From Noviherbaspirillum pedocola (lineage in GTDB: Bacteria; Pseudomonadota; Gammaproteobacteria; Burkholderiales; Burkholderiaceae_D), in NCBI RefSeq assembly GCF_016632335.1, contig NZ_JAEPBG010000008.1, forward strand, positions 1-64,000: DNA of 64,000 bases, read 5' to 3'. Below, in pieces: positions 49,563 to 56,770 of this stretch; position 1 is the stretch's first letter; every line of letters begins with the position of its first letter. The translations under genes and the position numbers were made by a program. The notes beneath the pieces are model-generated. The model had not been told where the DNA came from, made no database searches, and was given only the letters and a program-made list of their open reading frames with translations.

Positions 49563-50846
49563 ATGACGCAGCATCCGCGTTACGGCATGCCGGACATCGG
49601 CGATTTTGCGCAGACTGAAGCGAGGCCCTTCGCCTTGCGGCGCATCGCCGTGCTCGCGCCGGACGATGCACCCGGGCTTGCCGCATTGCGCGAGCGTCTC
49701 GGCGATTGGACCAGCCTCTACGCGGAACATCACGCCGCCGGCTTCACGCTGCCGCACAGCGAAGCGCTGCCGGCGGTGTTCGACCGCATTCTCGAACGGC
49801 ATGCCAGGCAGCCCTACGACGCAGTGCTGCTGCTCGACGGTCGCGCTGATGCGCTCGGCATCGCCGAGTCGATGCGCATGATCCCGGAGCAGATACGGCG
49901 CATGCCTATCCCGGTGTGGAGCGCCATCGCCGAAGACGATGGCAATACGGAAATCGGCGATGTCGCCGCGCGCACTTTCGCTTCGCCCGCTGCGCTGTTC
50001 AAGGCGCTGCAGCGTTGGCTCGACAGCGCTGCCGAGCCGCCGGTTTCCACGCCGGTGCAATGGCTGCCGGTGCCGGTTGCCGCCGGTGCGGGGATGGAGG
50101 CAACCGCTGCACCGCGTGCACGCACCCATCCACTGGTGCTGTGCGCGGCGGGTGCGGTGATCCTGGCCAGCATGACGGCGATTGCCGCCATGCTCGGCGT
50201 CCTGCCCGATTTGCGCGGCGCTCCCGTAGCGCCGCCGGCCACAGTACCCGCCCCGGCTGCCCAAGCCTATGCCGCGCCGACACCAAAGCTGTTGCCCAGC
50301 GCCGACATGGCGGTTGCCGCGTCCCCGACGTCTTCGCGGCCAGCGCCGGGCGTCGGATCCGAGCCGGCGCCTGCGGCGCGCGCAGCGGATCGGGCTGCAA
50401 CGGTTGTCACCTCTTCATCCCCGGCCAGCACTGTCTCGGGCTCCGGGACCGCCGCCGCGGAACCGGCGGTGCTGTCGACACCGGCAAGCCAGCCGCCGGC
50501 CGCGGCGCCCGTCCTTGCGCCACAGGCCGAGCCGGCTGCGCCGGAAGCCTTGCCGGCATCCCCGGCCGAGCGTGAGCGCCCGAAAGCTGCCGCGGCCGGC
50601 CCGCCGCGCACGGCGAAACATATCGCACGCCGGAAAGCGAAACAGGAACATGCCACGCTTGCCCAGGCGCAAGCGCCGCATTCCCGTTCACCGGGCAGCG
50701 ACGAAATACCCGAAATCCGATTCACCGGAACCAAGACACGTGCACAGGTGGTTGCGGAATTGCTAGCGTCGCGCCGCGCAGACACAGCGCAGGCCAACCC
50801 GGATATCCCGGCGCCGCCGCACACCAGAGCACGATTCAAACGTTGA
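49563..50846 (+). CDS. hypothetical Ala/Pro-rich single-pass membrane protein
   Basis: 427 residues, family unknown. Residues 1-160 look like a folded alpha/beta domain (LRRIAVLAPDDAP, YDAVLLLDGRADALG). A membrane helix near 190-212 (LVLCAAGAVILASMTAIAAMLG) follows. Then come about 160 residues of Ala/Pro/Ser-rich low-complexity sequence and a basic segment (RRKAKQEH). The final IRFTGTKTRAQVVAELLASRR recalls the DUF4148-type TRAQVxAEL pattern. The layout suggests a cytoplasmic domain, a helix and a periplasmic tail. GAGGGG precedes the ATG by six bases. Confidence 0.7.
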   Translation: MTQHPRYGMPDIGDFAQTEARPFALRRIAVLAPDDAPGLAALRERLGDWTSLYAEHHAAGFTLPHSEALPAVFDRILERHARQPYDAVLLLDGRADALGIAESMRMIPEQIRRMPIPVWSAIAEDDGNTEIGDVAARTFASPAALFKALQRWLDSAAEPPVSTPVQWLPVPVAAGAGMEATAAPRARTHPLVLCAAGAVILASMTAIAAMLGVLPDLRGAPVAPPATVPAPAAQAYAAPTPKLLPSADMAVAASPTSSRPAPGVGSEPAPAARAADRAATVVTSSSPASTVSGSGTAAAEPAVLSTPASQPPAAAPVLAPQAEPAAPEALPASPAERERPKAAAAGPPRTAKHIARRKAKQEHATLAQAQAPHSRSPGSDEIPEIRFTGTKTRAQVVAELLASRRADTAQANPDIPAPPHTRARFKR

Positions 50847-51016
50847 TGAAAATCATCGTGATACGCGGAAACACACGAACTTTTTCTGTGGAAACATGTC
50901 CTAGTTGTTCCCGGGCATGCTATGTGGTCAGGCGCACAAACGACCGCATGAAATAACGTTATCTTTCCCGTTTTGCCCCGCCGGAAAGCTTTAATTTCAG
51001 TGAGAACAGACAAAGC

Positions 51017-51970
51017 ATGATCCCTGCAGACGAACTTCGAAACGCAAAAATCCTGGTAGTCGACGACTGCGAGGACAATGTTTTCATGCAGATGGAAATA
51101 TTGCGTCTTGCCGGCTACAACGAGGTCAGCTCCTGCCGGGACCCGAGCGAAGTGGTGTCGCTGCATGTGCGCAACAGTTACGACCTGATTCTGCTCGACA
51201 TGCACATGCCTGGCATGAATGGCCTGGAAGTGATGGAACGACTGCGCGAAGTGGAAAAAGATTCGTATCTGCCGGTGCTGGCCATCACTGGCGACCGCAA
51301 CTTCAAGATTGCCGCATTGCAGGCCGGCGCCCGCGACTTCCTGACCAAGCCGTATGACATGACCGAATTCCAGATGCGCATCCGGAACATGCTGGAAGTT
51401 CGCCTGCTGTACAAGAAAGTCGCGGAGCAGGGGCGCCTGGAGAAGGAAATGGCGCTGCACGATGCGCTCACCGGCCTGCCGAACCGCAGGCTGTTGGTCG
51501 ATCGCATAGAAAAGTCCATGCAGCATGCCAGCCGCGGCCACAACATGATGGCCGTGATGTACCTGGACCTGGATGGTTTCAAGGCGGTCAACGATACCCA
51601 TGGCCATGGCTGTGGCGACGAGCTGCTGAAGAACGTCGCCGACCGTCTGCGCCGCGCCACCCGCAAGGAAGACACCGTGGCCCGCATCGGCGGCGATGAA
51701 TTCGTCATCGTGCTGTCGGACATCGCCCATGTCGACGATGTGCTGCGGCCGGCGTCGAAAATCCTGCGTTTTCTGTCCACGCCCTTCGACGTCGCCAGTG
51801 TAACGGTGAGCGTCAGCACCAGTATCGGCATCGCTTTTTATCCGGGGGATGGCAACGATGTCGAGGAACTGATTTCGCGCGCCGACCGCGCGCTGTACGA
51901 CGCCAAGCGTGGCGGCAAGAACCGCTATCACTTCAGCGACGTGCCGGTTTTACTCGGCGCGGCGATGTAA
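51017..51970 (+). CDS. REC-GGDEF diguanylate cyclase
   Basis: 317 residues. The receiver domain (1-125) has acidic residues D16/D17, phospho-acceptor D61 (LLDMHMPG) and K111. A linker helix leads into GGDEF (about 140-305) with intact GGDEF at 225-229, so it should make cyclic di-GMP from two GTP. An inhibitory I-site RxxD (R216-D219) stands five residues before it, so product feedback is likely. It resembles PleD/WspR-type response regulators. The cognate kinase is not identified; the hybrid kinases in this window have their own receivers. It may control surface adhesion, plausibly including the TPS exoprotein. Confidence 0.92.
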   Translation: MIPADELRNAKILVVDDCEDNVFMQMEILRLAGYNEVSSCRDPSEVVSLHVRNSYDLILLDMHMPGMNGLEVMERLREVEKDSYLPVLAITGDRNFKIAALQAGARDFLTKPYDMTEFQMRIRNMLEVRLLYKKVAEQGRLEKEMALHDALTGLPNRRLLVDRIEKSMQHASRGHNMMAVMYLDLDGFKAVNDTHGHGCGDELLKNVADRLRRATRKEDTVARIGGDEFVIVLSDIAHVDDVLRPASKILRFLSTPFDVASVTVSVSTSIGIAFYPGDGNDVEELISRADRALYDAKRGGKNRYHFSDVPVLLGAAM

Positions 51971-52060
51971 GTACAGGCGTAGCCAGGAGGCGTGTGGTTT
52001 CTCTACGGAAACATTTGCGCTAGAATACGGGCGACCAAATCCGCCCAAATTCCTCACTCC

Positions 52061-52378
52061 ATGCGTCGCTGCCTGCCTTACCTTCTCCTTTTTCTTTCCC
52101 CGCTTTGCCAAGCCGAATGCGCACTCAGCCATTCGGATAACGGCACGTTATCGATCTCGGTCGCCGGCAACGGCCCGTGCTTTCGTTCGCAGGAACAGCG
52201 CGCCGCATTCGCGCAAGACTTCAAGACGGCGGTGCGCACCGAGCTGTCCGATTCCTCAAACCCGCAGCGCAAGCCGGTGCACGACAGCCATGCGGCGCTG
52301 ACCGGCTTTGATCATCTGCGTCGTCAATCCGAAGTGTTGAACGGACACGGTCCGATCTATTACGGCCAGCGACGCTGA
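52061..52378 (+). CDS. small secreted hypothetical protein
   Basis: 105 residues: a signal peptide (1-19, LFLSPLCQA) followed by an unrecognised mature domain with two Cys residues (ECALSH and GPCFRS), a likely disulfide. The mature part is polar with several His. The ATG at 52061 fits the signal peptide; no strong ribosome site is seen. It stands 91 bp downstream of the diguanylate cyclase on the same strand. Confidence 0.55.
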   Translation: MRRCLPYLLLFLSPLCQAECALSHSDNGTLSISVAGNGPCFRSQEQRAAFAQDFKTAVRTELSDSSNPQRKPVHDSHAALTGFDHLRRQSEVLNGHGPIYYGQRR

Positions 52379-52462
52379 GGCTGCCCGACAGGAACTTCAC
52401 CCGGCGGTCGCGCTCTACTTTGTCAATACGGCAATTCGCCAAGATGACACGGAGCCTCCGCC

Positions 52463-53131
52463 ATGCTGGAAAAACTTCCCGACATGCTCGGCCACGCGCT
52501 GCGCGACCAGCGCGCCGGCCTGGACCAGATTGCTTTTAATCGCATCAGTGCCGGCGCCGGCACCGCCGCGCTGCAGATGCGCAGCCTGGCATTCGTCGAC
52601 CATGGGCCGATCCCGGCGCAGTACACCGCCGATGGCGCAGGCATATCGCCGCCACTGGAATGGTTCGGCGTGCCGCCCGGCACGGCATCGCTGCTGTTGA
52701 TCGTGGAAGATGCCGACGCGCCGACGCCGCATCCGCTGGTGCATGCCATCGTTCTCGATTTGCCGCCTGCGGACGGCACGCTGCCCGAAGGCGCATTGAA
52801 GAGCCCGGACCATGCGGGCCAGGGCTATCACACCGGGCGCAATTCTTACCTGCGCACCGGCTGGCTGCCGCCCGATCCGCCGCCTGGCCATGGCGTGCAT
52901 CGCTATTGTTTTCAGCTGTTTGCGCTGGATGTCCAGCCCGAGTTGTCCGGCACGCCCGGCCGCGATGCGGTGCTCGACCTGCTGCGCCAGCATGCGATTG
53001 CCAGCGGTGTTCTGATCGGCAGCTATACCCGCGCGGATGGTTCGATACCGGTGGCGGCCGATGCGGTGGGAGGCACGACAGTGACGCCGGTTGCGGACAC
53101 CGAGCCGCCGGCGGGGGCGCAGCCGGGGTAA
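52463..53131 (+). CDS. YbhB/YbcL-family (PEBP-like) protein
   Basis: 222 residues. The phosphatidylethanolamine-binding protein core is evident from SPPLEWFGVPPGTASLLLIVEDADAP, the HAIVLDLP strand and GVHRYCFQLFALD. The family (Raf kinase inhibitor-like) has a ligand pocket; bacterial members have no established role. No signal peptide is present. The N-terminal 45 residues are an extension over the typical family length, and the C-terminus is Pro/Gly-rich. The next 850 bp are repeats, not genes. Confidence 0.88.
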   Translation: MLEKLPDMLGHALRDQRAGLDQIAFNRISAGAGTAALQMRSLAFVDHGPIPAQYTADGAGISPPLEWFGVPPGTASLLLIVEDADAPTPHPLVHAIVLDLPPADGTLPEGALKSPDHAGQGYHTGRNSYLRTGWLPPDPPPGHGVHRYCFQLFALDVQPELSGTPGRDAVLDLLRQHAIASGVLIGSYTRADGSIPVAADAVGGTTVTPVADTEPPAGAQPG

Positions 53132-53153
53132 TGGTGGGGCCTGGGCCTGGGCC

Positions 53154-53216
53154 TTGCAGTTGCAGTTGCCTTTGCAGTTGCAGTTGCCTTTGCAGTTGCA
53201 GTTGCCGTTGCTTTTA
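53154..53216. repeat. three tandem 18-bp units
   Basis: TTGCAGTTGCAGTTGCCT is repeated about three times, the last unit changing to GTTGCC-GTTGC. It begins the left arm of a large palindrome. Its reverse complement resembles the GGCAAC repeats at the other end. Confidence 0.85.
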
Positions 53217-53825
53217 ATCCCGTTGATCGCGCCGTGGCGCCGGGCCTTGAAGCGGATAAGGTGCGGCGTCTGTCTGAGCGAAGCGCAGCGTAGCGAGTTT
53301 AGCCGCGCCCCGCTTCAGGGTCCGGCGACACGGGGACCCCGCGCAGCGGGGCGCGATCTCCGGGGCGCCTTTTCTTGGTTACTTCTTTTGGCGAGCAAAA
53401 GAAGTGACCCGGCTGCCGGGCCGGGACCCGGCTAGTTCGCCAAGCGCGATGGCCGTTTCGGGTCACCGGGCCTAAAAACTTCGATCGGGCGGGCCTTTCA
53501 ATCCAAACCTCAATCAACGCGACGACGACCAAGGCAAGAGCCCGCCCCTTCAACGACATCACTCCGGTGATGCAATACGTTCAGCGCCCCCTCGACCTAG
53601 CCGGGTCCCGGCCCGGCAGCCGGCCTACTTCTTTTGCGCGCCAAAAGAAGTAGGCAAGAAAAGGCGCCCCGGAGATTGCGCCCCGCTGCGCGGGGTTCCC
53701 GTGCCGTCGACGCCCGGAGCGGGGCGCGGCTAAACTCGCTACGCTGCGCTTCGCTCAGACAGACGCCGCACCTTATCCGCTCCGGGCATCGTCGTCACGG
53801 CGCAATCAACGGGGTTAAAGACAAA

Positions 53826-53859
53826 GGCAACAGCAACGGCAACGGCAACGGCAACGGCA
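53826..53859. repeat. GGCAAC hexamer tandem array
   Basis: AGGCAACAGCAACGGCAACG continues as five or so GGCAAC units, ending in GGCAAAAGC. It forms the outer edge of the right arm of the large palindrome. Such an array is prone to slippage. Confidence 0.85.
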
Positions 53860-53885
53860 AAAGCAAATCAGGTATGCAGTCGCTT

Positions 53886-53950
53886 CGTAGGGTGGGCGCA
53901 GCCCACGCGGTTGTTCGAGCCTTCACCGCGTGGGCTGCGCCCACCCTACG
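53886..53950. repeat. REP-like palindrome, family B, second copy
   Basis: CGTAGGGTGGGCGCAGCCCA begins at 53886 and its exact inverse ends at 53950, with a loop of 15-20 bases. The arms are identical to those at 4585-4644, while the loop differs. It lies 40 bp beyond the BON lipoprotein stop codon. Confidence 0.85.
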
Positions 53951-53989
53951 GGCCTGCGAAGCCGACAAGCTCCGCAAGCCATCACATGA

Positions 53990-54304
53990 TCACGAACGCG
54001 GCTTCACACGCAGATTGTTGTCCACCTTTTCCACACCCTTGACCTGTGCGGCGGCGCGGCCAGCGGCCATGCGCTGCTGCTCGTTGTCGACGAAGCCGGA
54101 CAGCATCACGGTGCCGCGATAAGTGTCGACATTGATTGCCAGCGCATTGCCCAGGCCCTCGGTCTTGGCCAGCTGGGTCTTCACCGTGGCATTGACTTTC
54201 GCGTCGTCGACGGTTTCGCCGGTGGAGCGCTGCGTCGGCGTGGACGAGCACGCGGCCAGGGCCACGGACAGCAACAGGGTCGCGATGATGTTTTGCTTTT
54301 TCAT
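53990..54304 (-). CDS. BON-domain lipoprotein (OsmY/DolP-like)
   Basis: 104 residues. A lipoprotein signal ends in the lipobox LAAC (C19), so the mature protein is acylated. One BON domain follows (about 33-100, VNATVKTQLAKTEGLG, YRGTVMLSGFVD). It should lie in the periplasmic leaflet of the outer or inner membrane, where BON proteins bind phospholipids and respond to envelope stress. GGAGG precedes the ATG. It is monocistronic. Confidence 0.88.
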   Translation of the reverse strand: MKKQNIIATLLLSVALAACSSTPTQRSTGETVDDAKVNATVKTQLAKTEGLGNALAINVDTYRGTVMLSGFVDNEQQRMAAGRAAAQVKGVEKVDNNLRVKPRS

Positions 54305-54544
54305 GATTTCCTCCTTGATGTTTCGATGATGGTGACGGCTGCCGCGACGCTTGTCGGCATCGCCGCCGCTGTTTCATGTAGAGCAGAAAGCATGCCACCG
54401 TCGAAAAGCCGGCAAAGCCCGTTGCGCACTGGGTGTTCACGGCCTCGCAAAACCGCATCACGTCCGTTTGGACAAAGAGGTATTACAAGACCGGTAATCT
54501 TTACAGGTGGCATGCGCCCGGGTTACGACCACTTCGCTGGATAC

Positions 54545-55492
54545 TCATGCCGCATTGGCCTGCATACCCAGCCTCTGCGCCTGCTCATGCACCGCGACTG
54601 GATTCGATTCGATGTAGATGCGCCGGATGCGTTCGAAACGCGCGCGTATGGCCGACTCCAGCCGCCGTACAGATGCCGTCATCTCTTCGGACGACAAGGT
54701 ATCTTCGAACTCGATATCGAGCGTAAGCAGCACTTCCTCGGGTCCGAGATACATCGACAGCGGATAACCAACCGCCCGCACCGTCGCATCGTCAAGCGCC
54801 ATGAGCCGTATCGTGTGCGCGGTGTCGGTGCTGATGCCTTCGCCGATCAGCAGTCCGCGGCTTTCATAGATCAGCAATATCGCCACACCGGCCAGCAGCA
54901 CACCGATGGCCAAAGATGCTGCGCCATCGAGATCAGGACGGTTGAAGTGGTGGCTCGCAAACACACCGAGCGCGGCAAGCCCGAGGCCGGCGAGCGCGGC
55001 GGCATCCTCGGCGACCACGGTGAAGGTGCTCGGGTCCTTGCTGTTATGCAGCGCCGTGAAGAAGCCCTGCTCGCCCTTGCTCTTCCAGACCTCGCGCACG
55101 CCGATGGCGAAGCTGATGCCCTCGAATACCGTGGAGGCGGCCAGCACGATGTAATTCCACATCGGGTCCTTCAGCGGTTCGGGATGACGCATGTGCTGCA
55201 GGCCTTCATAAATCGACATGCCGCCACCCAGGCCGAACACCAGCACCGCGACGATCAAACTCCAGAAATACTGCTCGCGGCCATAGCCGAAAGGGTGCGC
55301 TGCATTCGGCTTGCGCTCGGACAGCTTCATGCCGAACAGCAGCAGCAGATCGTTGCCGGTGTCGACGGTGGAATGGATGGCTTCGGACAGCATCGCCGAG
55401 CTGCCGCTGATGCCGGCGACGATGAATTTGGTCGTGGCGATCGCCACGTTGCCAGCGATGGCCGCGAAGACCACGATGCGCGATTCAGCCAT
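54545..55492 (-). CDS. cation diffusion facilitator (ZnT9-like)
   Basis: 315 residues with about six membrane helices. The TM2 metal site is HSTVD (H40, D44). In TM5 the usual HxxxD is replaced by EDAAA, as in the SLC30A9/ZnT9-like subgroup. The C-terminal cytoplasmic domain (about 210-300) is ferredoxin-like, ending with polar residues. Such proteins export Zn2+ or other divalent metals by proton antiport. The gene is about 70 bp downstream of the cytochrome gene on the same strand. Confidence 0.85.
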   Translation of the reverse strand: MAESRIVVFAAIAGNVAIATTKFIVAGISGSSAMLSEAIHSTVDTGNDLLLLFGMKLSERKPNAAHPFGYGREQYFWSLIVAVLVFGLGGGMSIYEGLQHMRHPEPLKDPMWNYIVLAASTVFEGISFAIGVREVWKSKGEQGFFTALHNSKDPSTFTVVAEDAAALAGLGLAALGVFASHHFNRPDLDGAASLAIGVLLAGVAILLIYESRGLLIGEGISTDTAHTIRLMALDDATVRAVGYPLSMYLGPEEVLLTLDIEFEDTLSSEEMTASVRRLESAIRARFERIRRIYIESNPVAVHEQAQRLGMQANAA

Positions 55493-55563
55493 GCATGCCT
55501 GTCCCGTTGATGAGGAATAGCTTTACGACCGGCACACGGTGCGCACGGTTCCGCGACACATCG

Positions 55564-56436
55564 CTACCTCTTGTCCAGGGTGTACAGGTAGGCCGCGATA
55601 TCGCGCGCGTCTTTCTCCTTCACCTGCAGATTGGGCATGGCCGACTGCGGATCGATCGCCTGCGGATCCCTGAGCCAGCGCACCATGTTGTCCGGCGTGT
55701 TGATCAGCACGCCGCCGATATAGCGCCGGTGAGCGATGTCGGACAGATCCGGCCCGACGTTCTTGTCGGCGCCGGCGATGCCCGGAATGACATGACAGGT
55801 GGCGCACATGTACTGCGCGATCGCGTGCTTGCCGGCTTTCGGATTGCCGTCGCCGGAAAGCTGCGCCTGCGCCACCACATTGCGCATCGCCGCCGGCTTG
55901 TTCTGCGGCGAGGGCGGTTCCTCTCGCTTGTAGTCCATCGGCGAGATGCTCGGCATCGCCTTGGTGAATGCGGTCAAGTCCCAGATCTCGCGGTCGGTGA
56001 GTCGATATTCCCAACCGGGCATGCCGCTCATCTTCACGCCGTGGCGTATCACCCAGTACACCTCCTTCGCCGGCCAGTCGCGGCCCGGCTCGACCAGGTT
56101 CGGCGGCTCGGGACGCATCGACAGCGCGATCGCCTCGGGCCCGACGCCCGGGCCGCCATGGCACTTCGCGCAATGCTCCTTGTACAAGGCCATGCCGGCG
56201 GCGATGCGTTCACCGCTGCCGAGGTCCTCCGGCGCCTCGATGTGATGGATGCGCGCCTTGACTGAGCGCTGCATTGCGTAATGCAGCACATAGACGGCAA
56301 GCGCCGTGTGCTCCTTGGTCGCGGCTACGTTGAACACACCCGCATAGATGAAGGCCGCCGCGCCAAGCACGCCCGCAATCACGAGCGCGCCCAGTGTCGC
56401 GAAAACGGTCTGGATCACGATATGCGCGTTTTTCAT
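55564..56436 (-). CDS. membrane-anchored dihaem cytochrome c
   Basis: 290 residues: an N-terminal anchor or uncleaved signal (about 5-32), then two class I cytochrome c modules with CAKCH (about residue 88) and CATCH (about 210). Met ligands are likely in segments such as KMSGMPGWEY and QSAMPNLQ. The module order and length match electron-transfer cytochromes of respiratory chains. The ATG at 56436 has AGGGAG ten bases upstream. It follows the tRNA-Sec gene and may carry electrons from the nearby formate dehydrogenase, but no direct evidence links them. Confidence 0.88.
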   Translation of the reverse strand: MKNAHIVIQTVFATLGALVIAGVLGAAAFIYAGVFNVAATKEHTALAVYVLHYAMQRSVKARIHHIEAPEDLGSGERIAAGMALYKEHCAKCHGGPGVGPEAIALSMRPEPPNLVEPGRDWPAKEVYWVIRHGVKMSGMPGWEYRLTDREIWDLTAFTKAMPSISPMDYKREEPPSPQNKPAAMRNVVAQAQLSGDGNPKAGKHAIAQYMCATCHVIPGIAGADKNVGPDLSDIAHRRYIGGVLINTPDNMVRWLRDPQAIDPQSAMPNLQVKEKDARDIAAYLYTLDKR

Positions 56437-56464
56437 CGCTGTCTCCCTGCGGTTCGACATAGGG

Positions 56465-56554
56465 CGGAGGGGGATGGGAATCGAACCCACAACCCGCCTA
56501 CGGCAGGCCACTGGTTTTGAAGACCAGGGAAGCCACCAGACCTCAGCCACCTCC
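56465..56554 (-). tRNA. selC: tRNA-Sec (anticodon TCA)
   Basis: The minus strand reads GGAGGTGG at the 5' end, an anticodon stem-loop CTGGT-CTTCAAA-ACCAG with anticodon TCA, a long variable arm (CCTGCC-GTA-GGCGGG) and a T-arm GTGGG-TTCGATT-CCCAT. The acceptor end is CCCCCTCC plus discriminator G. The 8-bp acceptor arm, 90-nt size and long variable arm are specific to selenocysteine tRNA. One acceptor pair appears mismatched (T6 against C). CCA is not encoded. It lies 28 bp upstream of the cytochrome c start and downstream of selB. Confidence 0.92.
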
Positions 56555-56770
56555 GTGTGATGACGAAACAAGGATTTGCAACATGGCGACAATCTGCATT
56601 ATTGGCTGGCATTCGTTTCCTGTCCCAAGTACATGCGTCCCACAACGACACTCCGCAAACCCGCTGATCGCAAGCAAGTGCATCGGTGCAGCGTCGTTGC
56701 ATCGGCATCTCCATTGCCCGCGCATCGCCGCAAGCCATTGCAGCGGCTCGGGCTCCGTTCCGACAACACT

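Larger units (their letters stand above)
53154..53870. repeat. large imperfect inverted repeat, about 280-bp arms
   Basis: The left arm (53154-53435) and right arm (53597-53870) are inverted copies over most of their length. Shared blocks include GCGGATAAGGTGCGGCGTCT, CTGAGCGAAGCGCAGCGTAG, CGAGTTTAGCCGCGCCCCGC, CTCCGGGGCGCCTTTTCTTG and CGGGCCGGGACCCGGCTAG. The 161-bp centre (53436-53596) is unique. Within the arms are further short hairpins (CTTCTTTTGGCG...). Open frames here are side effects of the repeat and I do not call genes. The structure could extrude a cruciform or fold as a long RNA hairpin. Confidence 0.85.

Noticed and set aside
53299-53562. Minus-strand open frame of 87 codons in the large palindrome
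   Set aside because: It follows the repeat arm and unique centre, ending in RGVPVSPDPEAGRG-type sequence produced by the repeat. No ribosome site and no protein-like pattern.
53154-53870. CRISPR array
   Set aside because: The short units are contiguous tandem repeats without spacers, and no cas genes are present.
53634-54122. Plus-strand open frame of 162 codons
   Set aside because: It runs through the right arm, the GGCAAC array (giving GNGNGNGN) and the family B hairpin, so it is a by-product of repeats and overlaps the BON gene in antisense.
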